64,000 bases of DNA from positions 4,193,360 through 4,257,359 of the forward strand of contig NC_091188.1 of assembly GCF_040958095.1 (NCBI RefSeq), given 5' to 3'. The notes beneath the pieces are model-generated. The model worked only from the letters and a program-made list of their open reading frames with translations, was not told where the DNA came from and made no database searches. This DNA is from Procambarus clarkii. Lineage: Eukaryota; Arthropoda; Malacostraca; Decapoda; Cambaridae. Positions within the stretch are counted from its first letter, which is position 1; every line of letters starts with the position of its first letter. The position numbers and the translations under genes are program-made. Of this stretch, positions 40,016 to 52,000 are shown one piece after another.

Positions 40016-40570
40016 ATTCAGTAAATATATACAATAATTGTCAGCGCATCTTCCGAGCAACAAGGACAGCTACACAGTATCTCTTAGAATTACGTAGGTA
40101 AACAACAAATGTAACATATTTGTTTACTACAATGTCGGTGCTGGCTGTAGAAGTTGTAAAAACATTGTTTTACTTCGAAATATACTAATTTTATAAGAAA
40201 ATTCGACGTAAATAGGAGGCAGTAGAGCTCCGATAAGCCAGCGCTAAATCTTCAATATGAAGAATGTTGCTGCTCTCTGATTGGCCAAACGAAACACAGT
40301 AGTGACCTCTATCGGCACGCAGGTGAACCAACAATTTTCTTCCTAAATATACCTTATTGAATTGCACCTAAGCATCTTCTTAGGGCGCACTTAGGAACCT
40401 TCGTAGCAAACCCACTTACGAAGAAATACACAGAGCTTCCTGAATCTAGGTCCAGGAGTGTGTAAATTAATATTTATATATGCATTATAGGCTTTTCTAA
40501 AGTAATTTATAGATTTGAATATCATATATTGTCTAACAAACGAATTATTTAGGTTAATATTTTAATTTAC
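40016..40570. other. Non-coding stretch
   Basis: A probable fragment of the MITE family of 32842-33108 lies near 40360-40455. Otherwise nothing recognised. Confidence 0.4.
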
Positions 40571-40572
40571 AG

Positions 40573-40735
40573 TCTCCGTTGTGTAGTGGTAAGACACTTG
40601 CTTGACGTTCCGCGAGCGCTTTGTCATGGGTTCGTATCCTGCAAACACCCTCAGACAAATACCCTCCTTAACTCTACTAAGCACACCGAGAGCCCTACCA
40701 TGGTAGGAAGGGGGGGAGAAAAAAATTTTAATTAT
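40573..40735 (+). mobile_element. tRNA-derived SINE, family E
   Basis: The head gtctccgttgtgtagtggta and agacacttgcttgacgttcc has an A-box (tgtagtggtaag), and catgggttcgtatcctgc is a B-box. A non-tRNA body follows, ending in an A-rich run after gggggggagaaaa. The lack of a matching acceptor 3' arm and the long body argue against a functional tRNA. Confidence 0.7.
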
Positions 40736-41185
40736 AAAATCCTGTGTCGAACGTCTTGTATACGACTTAACATAGTTGAGTACATATCCATAACGTCCAC
40801 AACGGTCGGACATCCATAGAAAACGTAAATCCTGCACCACAGATATACATGCGATCAGTTGACTCACAACACAACATCCATCGAAGATACTGTAGCTGCC
40901 CCTAACCCTACAATATCAACAACAAAACTTATTATTCTCAACAAAAACGCGTCTCCCAACATTTATACTGGTGCAGTCATCGAGAGGTTAACTCTTTCAT
41001 GCAAACTGTACCTACTATCAAGAAGAAGAAGGGTTGTAAGATCTTACAACCATCAAGTGTACGTTATCCGAAAGGTACACAGTGGGAAAAACCTTTTATG
41101 GACAATATATATTTATCAAAAAGTATTTTTCTAAATCAAATAATGAAAAAATTATTATACTAGTCATTTCAAATAATTTATTGTG

Positions 41186-41465
41186 TCGAGGGACAGACAG
41201 CCAGTATATACATACAGTACATGCTAGGCTTATATCGAGGTCACCTCCACACACCCCCCCCCCAGGGCCGAATTACTGGCCCTCCCCAGGATGCAACCCC
41301 ACAACATGTTACCTAACTCCTGGGTACCTATTTACTGCTAGGTGGAGAGGCATTAGGTGATAAGAAATACGACTAACCATGTCTGTCCTGCCTGGGATTC
41401 GAACCCTGTATTCTCGATTGCGAGTCGAGAAGGAACCCGACGGTACTACCTGGACCCTTCATGTC
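41186..41465 (-). mobile_element. tRNA-derived SINE, family D
   Basis: Read on the minus strand it starts with gtccaggtagtaccgtcggg and gagaatacagggttcgaatc (B-box). The body has cacctaatgcctctccacct, agcagtaaataggtacccag and ggggttgcatcctgggga, and it ends at gcatgtactgtatgta. Further copies are at 61530-62600 (interrupted) and 63845-64000. Confidence 0.8.
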
Positions 41466-41739
41466 TCATAGATGAACACATAGGTAATGGTTCGATCCAC
41501 CTTGTTTATTCCCCTTAACTATCTGAACCTTTCTATTTATTTGCTACTAGTATTTAGTACAGGGGGGGGCAGCAATTTTTGTCGTAAGTCACCACATCCT
41601 TCTCTCATTGGAAAATACCTATCAGTATACTACATTACTGTACTCACAATTGTCCAGTCTTATTTAACTACTGCCTTTCTTGGCTCACCTTGACAAGTGA
41701 CATTGCCTAATAAACTAGTCCTCTGTTGCAAAATTTAAA

Positions 41740-41990
41740 TTCAAATTTGGACAAGAACAGTCTCTGTAAATTGAGAGAAAGTAGGACAAGAGGACAGAAA
41801 TGAAAGTTGGGAATGCAAATGAGTCGAACAAATGTAAGGAAATACAGTACTCATACCCTGTATGGGTGATCAACAAATGAAATGCACTGAATGAAGCCAT
41901 GAAGGCAACTTCCACGAACCACAACTTTGAAGTTAGATTTAACAAGGTATTTAAATAGTAGGGTAGATCAATTATAATGTAACAGTCATA
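41740..41990 (+). mobile_element. LINE 3' fragment
   Basis: Shares order and wording with 22480-22690: an AGG-rich start, a segment gaatgaagccatgaaggcaa (WNEAMKAT-like), then tttgaagttagatttaacaa and agatcaattataatgtaaca. Many frame breaks. Confidence 0.6.
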
Positions 41991-42472
41991 AAGAGCTAGA
42001 TCTTATTCACATATAGATACTGATAGGTAAGTACTGTATTGATAGGTAAGTAATGGGTGGTGGGCACGTATAGTTTACAGTTTCCAAAATTTGAGGAAAG
42101 CGGCCAGACAGCTATCGTCCATCATGGAGAAAGGATTCTCCTTTGTTTATTTATTTGTTGTAACCCATTGACTGTTAGCTGCTGTTAACACTGTCACCAA
42201 TAATTGTGCAAGACTTATATAGGATTAATCTACAAGCTTCCAGCAACATTATCTTATTCTTTAATGTATCAGTTGTCTAAATTTTGTCAAAAACAGACTA
42301 GTACAGTCATGTATGATAATGAATGTGATTAGAATAAAATTACTTAAAGATAACAACAGAATTTGGGTCAACTCATACTGCACTATATCTTGTTATTAAT
42401 ATGTTATAATTATTATTACTATTAAGATTATATTAGTTAATTCACATTTAATCTTGACTTAGCTTCAGGAAG
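41991..42472. other. Region upstream of CutC
   Basis: AT-rich. A possible splice acceptor (ttgacttagcttcag) lies four bases before the CutC start codon, so a 5' untranslated exon may lie further upstream. No TATA box or other promoter signal is convincing. Confidence 0.4.
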
Positions 42473-42642
42473 ATGACCGGAAAACAACTGGAAGTGTGTG
42501 TTGATTCTCTGCAATCAGCAGTAGCAGCTGTTGATGGAGGGGCAGACCGTCTGGAGGTATGCTATGCCCTCTCAGAAGGTGGTCTCACTCCAACCCCTGG
42601 CCTTCTTATGGCTATCAGAAGCACATTAAGAGGCCTGTTGAT
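42473..42642 (+). CDS. CUTC: CutC exon 1
   Basis: Starts at ATG in gaagatgaccgg and encodes MTGKQLEVCVDSLQSAVA through EGGLTPTPGLLMAIRS. It leaves in phase 2 at a gtgtatgt donor. The start is the only ATG before the conserved EVCVDS block. Confidence 0.9.
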
Positions 42643-45600
42643 GTGTATGTTGAATTACTTGACATTTATATTGTATATTAACACACTGATCTAATCAATT
42701 ACATTTTGTTTTTTATGTTTGATCCTTTTATATTAGCTGTGTTAACTATGCTATACTGTATCTAGTATTCTAAGAAAAGAAATCACAATAGCTATGGCCC
42801 AGAGAAAATGGTTACTCTTCTCTGAAAAATTAAATTGCACAGATTATAGTAAGAAATAAAGTTGAATAAAAAACAAAATCATACACCTATATAAACTTTT
42901 TAAACTAGTCTTATAAGTAGGAGCCCTTCTTTCAATTAAATATATCTAAAACACAAGAGAAATGCATAAGATAGTTGTGTATTGTAGTGCTACAAGCCTG
43001 TTCTTTTGTAAATTGTAGGTAGATTATTGCTCAAATGTTCTTTTGTTAAAAGTTAATTTCTGACCTGTTACATTCAGTTGCTTCCCAAGGTAAGAATCTA
43101 CTATCATAATCTGGACAGATTAACGGTCACTTTGGATGATATTCAGACACAAACACCACTGGGATATTTTTAAACATTCCATCATATAAGATGCCAGGAA
43201 GGCACTGGATAAAACTCAGCCCCAGCTCAGAATGAGCATCTGGGATATATCCATAAAGTTTCAAAAATCTTACTGAATCCTCACCAGGTATTACAAGTGG
43301 CCATTATGTGAGGTTTCACGCTAACGCATTCCATGTCTTCCAACTGTCTGGAAGACAGGATGAGTAGCTCCCTGCCAACAAATGGCAACATGACACCTAT
43401 CTAAGCCTTCCAAACCTAGATCTTGTTATCTATTCTATGTTAAGTGGCTTATCTTCATTCATTGAAATGTTACATGCAGTATTTTATTTTTAATTTTCCT
43501 TATTATTGCCGGCAAGTGCGTCATTTTTTCAGAACAAATTATTAATATTTTTCTTGTACACAGGCAAAGTGGCACCTTTCATGATAAATGCACATCAAAG
43601 GTCAAGTCAAATTAGAGTGGCAGGTGCTAAATGCTATCCTTATTGAGTATGAATTGTATGTTGGTTGTTAATCTAATCTATAATTAAGCTTATCTCCAGT
43701 GACTAACACTTTTAATGACAGTTTAAGTGGCTGAATAGATCACTGTGAAACTAGTGCCTAGAATGTTTTCTTGCTTGACTATATGCATCCTCCCTGTAAA
43801 CAAAGATATTTACCTAAAAAAGTGCTCTGCTCTGAAAGCTGCTTTTCATATAAACTCGAGACCTTATTTTTATCAGGCTCGTATAAACTGTTGTTCTACT
43901 CATAAACAGTATTCAAGCTTTATAAAACTAAATGCCTTTCAAGATTTACTTCTTTCTGAAATACAGCATCGTATTTCTAGATTTTGCATGGTGCGCCCAC
44001 GAGCAGGCCCAATGGTGTATTCTGAAGGTGAAGTTGAGATTATTCTAAGTGATGCAGAAATGCTGAAAAAATTAGGAGCAGATGTGCTTGGTATTTGGTG
44101 CACTCAATACTGATGGTACTATTGATAAGAAACTTTGTAAACAATTTAGAGAGGTAAGGCTTATATTCAGATTAAGATTCATGTGTACTGTTTATTTTGG
44201 TTAAGTTAAATTTTTCTGTTATGTTGTAAGCACATGTATACCCACATAATTTTATACTGCAGTGACAAAACACATTTGAAGTTACATACAGTATATAATA
44301 TAAAATTCACTAAATAGGAACAAAAAATTGGTAAACTAATAATAAAGAGAGTTGCATACAATATATTTCTTACAGGGAAAACATTGTAGAGAAGCATCAA
44401 AGTATGGTATATTATATTTGTAGGTAACATTTTGCTTGTAGGGGCCTTATCAAATCTAGTACAGCACTTTGTGTGAGATCATGTACTTAGCACTGATATA
44501 TTGTTCGGTGTAAAACGGTGTAAAGACAGTGTCCAAGTTGGAAACTGCCAGACCATGGTGAAACCATGCCTTTATTCAACTTTTTTTTTTCTTTTTCCCA
44601 GGCAGCAAGTGGTCCTACCTTGTACTTTTCACAGAGCATTTGACCTTCTTTGTGATCCTCTTAGTGAACTTGAGACTGTTATTCAGTTGGGATATCAAAG
44701 GATATTAACAAGGTACAGTACATACAGTACAGTACAGTACTTGTTTTAATAACAGTAATTCACAGTGGGAAATACAATTTATGAAAATTTTAAATTGCTT
44801 GGTATAGTTTACCATCTAAAGAATCAGACTTTTGAAGAAAATGTAAAACACTTTTCTGGGCAAGGTATTCAGTTGCTCACTAAGTCAAGAACCTTCTTGC
44901 TGCAACTTGGGCCTATGCTTCGAAATGGTTGGTCAACAGTCTGCATTGTCACAGCAAGGATCTTTACAAACTGTCCCTGCTAGATCCTACTGATGCTGGC
45001 AATACTTGGAGTCATTAATACTGTACAACAAGAATGACTGCCTACCGGCTCATTCCAAAACATTCAAAGCCGGGACCAAGCACTAATTGGTAATCCAGGG
45101 ATTGCTAATTAGCATTCACATAAATTGCTGATTAATCTGCCAGGTTATTACACCTGGCTATTATCATCAGAAACCAGAGCTAATACTATTGAATTGTCCC
45201 AAAGGAAACCACCTAAGCCCAGGAGAGATGGAAGGACCCAAGAGCAATCAAGACTTGCCCAGAAATTTGCTTTAAATTTGACTCAAAGCCTGATTTCTGG
45301 GTTTTGTTACTTGGTTTCTCCCTAAAACAAGCCTCTAGCATTAGAGGAAGACAATAGAAAAAAGTACAATAAAGGAGACTATGGACAAATTTACTTGACC
45401 TATAAAGTGGTATAAACGGAAACAGAACCCCCATAATATCCGGTGTCACAAATTCCACATGTTCCAGCACAAAAGCTCCATAAGCAGCAAAGACAGGCTT
45501 TAGAAAAGGAGCTGTTCCAAAGCATCACACTGGTAGTGAAGAAGGGGGATTTTGTGGAGGTTTGGAAATGCCATCATGCAGGTCAATTTCCAGAACCTCT

Positions 45601-48035
45601 TTAGCTGTAATGTCTGAATATGATAAAGCTGAGGAAGATGCCTTGAGAGCACCGACTTCAGCATGTCATAAGCACAAATATATATCTCTGTGAAGCAGTT
45701 AAGAGATCCATATCATAGTACTGTACAAAAGAAGTCTTAGAATTCACAAAGAGAGACATTGGCTGGGAATGCCTATAGGGCAAGAGATGCTGGCATAAAT
45801 TTGCCACCAGACACAGACCAGGGTAAATATAATGAACAAGCCAAGCATTCACCAAAACACAGAGCCTCTTCAAAAAGGTATTCATTGTGTTTTTGGCCAA
45901 GAATGAAGGATAAGATAGAGATATGAAAGCATCCCCACAACCAAAACAGATGAAGCTAAATACGCTGAGGAGAGCATGAAGTTCAACTACACACTGGCCC
46001 ATAGCAAGGGACACAAGAAACAAAGCCTTAAGGGTGTCTGACAAATGAAAGGCAATCTCTGAAATCCAAAAGTGCTTAGACAATCCAGTGCCCTACTGGT
46101 ACTGGATTGCCTCATACACCAGCCTCCAGTGGTGTATGAGGATGGATGGATGTTGAAGAAGACTACCAGTTTTAAAGAATGTAGAACCTAAAGAGTCAAG
46201 GGAGCTGCTGAGTCGAAGCAGCTGTCAGATCAGTCAATGCAAGGAGTGTTGGGAATGAGAAACCTGTTCATAAAGAGCCAGGTAGAGAAGGACATAATGA
46301 GAGAGACCAAGACAATTCTTGGCAGAGTACAATTAGCATTGGAGGGCCCACCAAATTTTGAAGGCGCAAGCATAAACCACCACCTGTGCACCATACAGGA
46401 GGCAGTCGAGTCATCCTGTAAACTTCAAATGTGAAAATTGGTAGGGAGCTTGAAAGTGTTTGTGTAACACTGGTGGCTGATATTTTGTATAAGGTACAAG
46501 GCAGGAAAGAAAACCTGGTTTTCTTTCATCTAGGAAGAAGGGATGCAAACCCGAGATGAACCCTTGAAGAACAGCGAAAAGAATTACTCGGCTTACTAAA
46601 CTCTCCAACTTATAACCATCAAAAGCATTGGGATTGGAGGAAACCAATAAATCATTTCCCAGTGGTTCCAGTCATGCTAAATTCTTTACAAATGCATCAT
46701 GATCATGAAAAGAAGCCACACACACAGTACTGTACTGTACATAGGGAGCTGATGGATTCATGTTCAGTAGATTCAAACTGATCCACCATAAGAGTACCTG
46801 ATATGTTTAATATCCACAGGAAAGATGTGGATAGTCTGTGAACTCACTCACAGACTGCCCTAAAAAAGAGGGACGCTCTTGAACTCTCCCTTCTTTTGTT
46901 TACCTTCTTTTGTTCATTATAAAATTTTAATACAAGATAATTTTGGTGTAGGTGAACTTGAACAATATATATTGTTTTTTACTTATCTTAGGCACTGTTA
47001 AGAGAAGTATGTAATTTTTAAGTAAGATTTTCTTGGTTTGAATTCAACTAACACACATGATCTATATATAACATGGTATCTATATACAGTATATATATTT
47101 TACTTTATATTATATCTTTAGTGTTCTTTGAAACCTGACTCTAAACAAGCCCTTTAAATTGAAGACAGTAGAATATTGTATAGAAAATGTCTTAATCCTC
47201 AGATATTAAATTAGTACTGTACAAGAGAAAATTTAAGTTTAAAAATTTCAATAATAAAATGCCAACTGTACTTTTGTAATTTACTTTAATTTGAAGTCTA
47301 TAAGACTTTACTCTATATAGTAGCGTATAAAGCCTTGTACATTTGTGAAAAACATTACAGTACAGTACTTACCTGTGTTCCTTTGTAAAGAAAATAAATT
47401 TTTAACCTTTTATAACTTGTTAAGAGTTTATTTAACATTGTTGCATCAAAAAAGATCCTCAAAAGTAAGTTAAGATACTGACAGGTGTGATTCAGGTGCT
47501 GTAATACAAAGTAGCCAGGTGTTCCGAGACGTGCCTCTCAAAAAGCAGTGATCGTTTGTTTTTTCATGTCAGTGGTGGAAAAGCGACTGCCTTGGAAGGA
47601 AGTGACACTTTGGCTCATCTAGTAAAAGCAGCAAAAGGGCGTATTGCAATCATGGCAGGAGCTGGAGTGAAGTCAAATAATATTGGAAAAATTATATCAC
47701 TCACAGGAGTTACTCAGTGTCATGCATCGGCAAGAATATGCAGGTATGATATTAATTGTTCCAACTGTAGTTTTTTCTTACACTGCTTGAAGAATGTGTT
47801 CCTTAAAAATCTCTCACAGAGCAAACATAACTGTATATGATAAAAAATCAAGCACTGAATGTAATGAAAGACCCCGTTTGCTGGTAAATAAATTAAAACA
47901 ATATCTATAATTTTCAGAGTGTTTAGCTCAGAGGAAACAAGTGGAGCCAAGATGGGTAGCGGGAATGACAACATCATGTGGGTAGCGTGTCCAGAAGAGG
48001 TGCGAGCTATGAAGTTAGCAATGGAAGAAGCCTAA
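42473..48035 (+). CDS. CUTC: CutC-type copper homeostasis protein, five exons, frame broken in exon 2
   Basis: Exons: 42473-42642, 43981-44153, 44606-44712, 47573-47743, 47918-48035. All introns have GT-AG ends. The translation follows the CutC TIM-barrel family throughout: LEVCVDSLQSAVAAVDGG and ADRLEVCYALSEGGLTP, then CMVRPRAGPMVYSEGE, CTFHRAFDLLCDP, KAAKGRIAIMAGAGV and TQCHASAR. CutC proteins are cytoplasmic and linked to copper handling; the precise biochemical activity is unsettled. The product would be about 245 residues, near family size. In exon 2 a doubled G at 44090-44091 (gtgcttggtatttgg) shifts the frame and leads to a stop soon after. Removing one base restores the conserved VFGALNTDGTIDKKLC. 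The gene is therefore either a recent pseudogene or intact with an assembly or sequencing error; the rest is undamaged, which favours the latter. Confidence 0.9.
42643..43980 (+). other. CutC intron 1
   Basis: AT-rich, 1338 bp. No embedded gene or clear element seen. It ends with a pyrimidine-poor but usable cgtatttctag acceptor. Confidence 0.6.
43981..44153 (+). CDS. CUTC: CutC exon 2 with one-base insertion
   Basis: Encodes FCMVRPRAGPMVYSEGEVEI and ILSDAEMLKKLGADVL in one frame, then VFGALNTDGTIDKKLC and KQFRE in the next frame. The 173-bp exon is one base longer than splice phase requires (1 + 171). The shift falls between two blocks that are adjacent in the family, at 44090-44091. Confidence 0.9.
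44606..44712 (+). CDS. CUTC: CutC exon 3
   Basis: Encodes QVVLPCTFHRAFDLLCDP and LSELETVIQLGYQRILT. The acceptor is tttttcccaggcag. A competing AG four bases earlier would not keep the phase, so the second AG is chosen. FHRAFD is a hallmark of the family. Confidence 0.9.
44713..47572 (+). other. CutC intron 3, 2.9 kb
   Basis: Bases 45000-46800 look like an old repeat: hairpins at 46081-46141 and near 46825-46850 (agtctgtga/tcacagact), and long degenerate frames with no known domain, the longest 141 codons on the minus strand at 45658-46083. The remainder is AT-rich with several tacagtac motifs. Confidence 0.45.
46081..46141. repeat. Two adjacent hairpins
   Basis: Bases 46081-46089 (caatccagt) pair with 46101-46109. 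Bases 46110-46121 (cctcatacacca) pair with 46130-46141 (12-bp stem, 8-base loop). Confidence 0.85.
47573..47743 (+). CDS. CUTC: CutC exon 4
   Basis: Encodes GGKATALEGSDTLAHLVK, AAKGRIAIMAGAGVKSNN and IGKIISLTGVTQCHASARIC. It enters and leaves in the phases demanded by its neighbours (171 bp). MAGAGV corresponds to the glycine-rich barrel strand MPGGGI of human CutC. Confidence 0.93.
47918..48035 (+). CDS. CUTC: CutC exon 5
   Basis: Encodes VFSSEETSGAKMGSGNDN, IMWVACPEEVRAMKLAM and EEA then stop TAA. The acceptor is ataattttcag. Confidence 0.92.
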
Positions 48036-48163
48036 CCTATGTACAGCATATTAAAAAGGCAACGGAAATTTATTATTCTAGGGTTTGATCAATATATTTT
48101 ATAATTACCAGTATAACTAGAAGCTTTCTTATATTTGGTTAATTTTGTTAATTGAAATATAGA

Positions 48164-48169
48164 AATAAA
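48164..48169 (+). terminator. Polyadenylation signal of CutC
   Basis: AATAAA 129 bases after the CutC stop codon, followed by T-rich sequence. Confidence 0.6.
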
Positions 48170-48960
48170 ATTAACTATTGTTTTAATTGCAGCTTATGCC
48201 AGACACCTCATAGTATAAACAATAAATTAAAATATTAAAACAGTGCAAATGCTCCCTCCTGCTCTGTCTTTTACATACAGAATATTATACACACATTTTG
48301 AGGTAGACACACCTGAGACAATAGTTATGTCTTGGATATTTGTGCTTCAATGTTCAAGCATGATGATGTACTTACTCTTTTAAGAGTTATGAAGGTACAT
48401 ACTGAATTGCATTCTACTTTAATACTACACAAGAGTACTTTCTCACATCTCTCGATAGATTTGTGACAACTTGTTTGTCTCGTCTTATTTGCTACACTTG
48501 CAAAAGACTGCCACTATCTTACCTATGCCTCTTCCCCTTCAGTATTTTGTAAATTGTGATCTTATCCTCTTTGGTCCCCCTTTCATATAGTGTTAAGCAC
48601 ATTTACCTGTCATCATACTTTGGTACTTTTATTTATACTACTTAGTTCTTTATATTTATTTATACACTTTATGATGAAAGAAGTATTATAACAATGTAGG
48701 CAAAGCCTACAATTGGTCATTATATAAGGTGTAAGAATATTTATGAAATGAAATTTTAATGTTTTATTTTTAATACACATTTTTATGTAAATATATATGG
48801 GTTCTGCTAAAAAAAAAAATGTAAGCGTCGAGATGGGATAGCTTTTGTTTTGCACAAAAAATATTTATCACAATTATCCAAAATAGTAATAAATATTGTT
48901 TCCCATCTAACAGTGGAAAACATATTTCCTTAGGTGCACTCAATAATAGTTTAATTTTAA
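48170..48960. other. Intergenic region between convergent genes
   Basis: AT-rich and without a gene. It lies between the two polyadenylation signals. Confidence 0.55.
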
Positions 48961-48963
48961 GTT

Positions 48964-48969
48964 TTTATT
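48964..48969 (-). terminator. Polyadenylation signal of PRPF8
   Basis: TTTATT on the plus strand reads AATAAA on the minus strand, 111 bases after the PRPF8 stop codon. Confidence 0.6.
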
Positions 48970-49079
48970 TAAAAATTGGTAATATACAGTACAGTACCAC
49001 ACACTTAATCCCAAGTCTAACATAAGCATAAAAAAACATGTTTAAAAAAGTCCATATATTCAACAATATTAAATTGTCT

Positions 49080-52000
49080 TTACTCCAACGAGTTGTCTCT
49101 GTCTGCTCCAGCTGTGTCTGCTTCATCCAGGGATGAAAAGTTAAGGAAATGAGCCGGACGATGAACCTCATGATAGAATTCTTTAGGACTAGCCAATTGT
49201 AAGTCATACTTCATATTGGGATCATGCCGTACTCCCATGAAATTGTAATTCCAAGAAGCTTGCAAAGGAGTCATGAAAAGCCCCAGGAAGCGATCTGAAA
49301 GCAGCATTTGAACTTTTTCGTAATGGGAAGGCAAATAACCTTTGGGATTATTGCCCATGTCTTTGTTGTTGCGACCCCATTCAAAACCAGATGGCGTGAG
49401 CTTGTATGCTTGCAATGAACAAGACCCTGGCGTGAATGAACATGTAATAACTATTGTACGGTCTGTGGTCCATGAACTATTATCAGCCATCACAGTGGCA
49501 TGTGTGGTAATATCATGGGGAGAAAGCTGTGGCAATTCATTAGGTTGGGTATGAATCCATCCCAGAGGCTCTAATTCATTCAAAAATTCATGAGTAGGCA
49601 GCTTATGTGGCAGGTGAACCATCTGATGTGTTCCCCATTGTGGTGGCATGACAATACACCGGATTTCTTTTACTTGAGGGTTGTCTGGGGGACTAATACC
49701 ATACAGGTAGCCTGCTATTTGTGTGCGAAGATCAGAGATGATGATAAATTTTTTCAACACATTTTTGGGCAAGATGTAAGTGAATCCAGTCTCCTTTATG
49801 TCATCAGAAGATACATAGATGTAATTTGTTCTCAAATGAAGATTTGTAGCAGAAATTGCTCTTACTCTCCATTCTGTCTTGCTACTGAACGTTGCAGTTT
49901 CATAGTTGCTGGTAGTAGAGGTGATTATTTCATCACCATGCTTATTGACAGTTCTGGTAGTTGTGGCAGTAAGCTGAGACTGTTCTTTAGTCTGTTTCTC
50001 AATTTCTGCAATCTGCTGTCGTTGTGCTGATGGTGCACTAATTTCCATACCAAGAATGATATCTCTGATTTCTGACTGAGTAAGAGATGCTACATTCACA
50101 TTGTTCTTTTTACCATAATCAGCAAGAATAAGATCTTTGAGCTGTACTTCAACTTTAACCCAGTCTTCATCTGTAAGAGAGGGCCAAATATGGTGAGGTT
50201 CTGTAATAGTGGTCTTGTCTGGTTTCAAAAGAACCTTTGTACGGTCATTATTGACATGAAGAGCTCGTAATATAAGAATAAGACGAGAGAAGGCTGTGTA
50301 AGATGATATATTTTTGAGCCAATCATCATAAAGATTAAACAAAACCATCTGGGGTTCAGTAGCTTTAAGGATAAGATCACCAAATTTCTCTACCTTAAGG
50401 CAAGCCTGGAAAGGCAGTTGTAGCTCTGAGCCCTTGATCACAATATTGGGAAAATCAAGCAAATGCACCTCAAGAGGATCCAACATACCTTTTCGAGTTA
50501 CAATGATCTGTTTTGGCTGCTCTTCTACAGGCAAAGATCTAATTAAGGCAGCAACTTCCTCAGCTGTTTTCCATTTAGCCAACTGACCAAGACGCTTTTG
50601 ACCTGCCCACACAGATGTGTGAATGATCTTTAAGAAGAGCTGACCTGTACGTGGATTGAAGATGAAAATTGCACCATTGATTGGCTTTGTTGTCAAATTA
50701 CCCTCAAAGGTCTTATGAATAGTTACTCTGTATACATTGGTATCATCCACAAACCAAATAATTTGATTAGAGAATAATTCACCATAATTCTGAGAAGAGA
50801 GGTATGGTTCTGTGGGTTCAGAAGAATAAAGCTGAAGACCCTTGCGGATGCGTTCGCGTAGCACATAGAGAGCTGGGTTGGCTTTCATGATCTTTGCCAT
50901 GGCTTGCTGTATCAAAGGTTTGGCACCTGGGAACCAGTTGCCATATGCACTATGTAGGTTATAAGCTAAATCAATTGCAATCAACACACCTGTTGGAGAT
51001 GGGTATAAAGACATGTTATCAGTAGTGTAGTCCAAGAACTTTGCTCTTGCATAACGTTCAACATCATGAGAATCATAGTCACCCCATCTTAGCTGAACAT
51101 CAATCCAGTACTTTTGTGTGGTTGATCCATCCATCGTATCCTTTGAATCTGCCAGAAGTGAAGGCTTTGAATAATTCCATTTGTATGCCGCAAACAACAA
51201 GATGTCTGCACATGAGGAATTCATCTTGTATGACTTCCTAGGATGTATGGTCTCCTTTTGTACAGTTTCAATTTCTAGAGCATCAAGTTCTTGATCAAAG
51301 ACTTGACAAAGATCCATTACCACAGATTCATGGATCTTTTGCCAAAGATGGGCACGGAAAATCTGGATGAGGGAAATCTTGAGAGTAGGAATTTTGCCAT
51401 GCATGAATATGCCTGTCAGATCAAGTTGTACCTGGAAGCCTACATACACATTGGCTCTGTTAATGGTTGGTGACCACCAAAGAGTAAACCTACGGTTGGG
51501 GATTTGGTTAAGACCAGACCTTTGGGCATTAGTCAGTTTCTTGTATTTCATGCTCTCTTCAAAACCAGATGCTTTTTCCCAAAACAACCCCTCCCATGTG
51601 GGAAAGTAGGTGCCTTTGAAGAGTGTATGTTCTAAAATCCCCTCTACACCACCCAGTGCTTGGATCATATCAGTACGATAGTTATTCAAATTCCACAGTT
51701 TACCATCGTGGCGCTGATGTGTCCACCAGAATGGATTTTGCTTAAGCACCTGATACTGCTTAAACTCTGTACGTATTCTCCATCCTTTGTCATAAGCCAG
51801 GGTGTGACGATCTTTTTGAAAAAGCGTGTTGATCCTAGGAATACCTCTATCCCAAGAATCTTCCAAATCTTCTAGAGTAAGACGACGATTTTGTGCAGTT
51901 GCTTCTTGTCTCTTCAGGGCATATTCTGCCCACACTCTCTGTGAGTCAAGGAACTCTGTTTCCCAAGGTTGAATGTATCTATAGAGGTTAGGAATAAGTT

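Noticed and set aside
45658-46083. Minus-strand frame of 141 codons inside CutC intron 3
   Set aside because: Composition is hydrophobic and Cys/Phe-rich without a known domain, no splice context, and the surrounding sequence looks like an old repeat. Kept only as a note.
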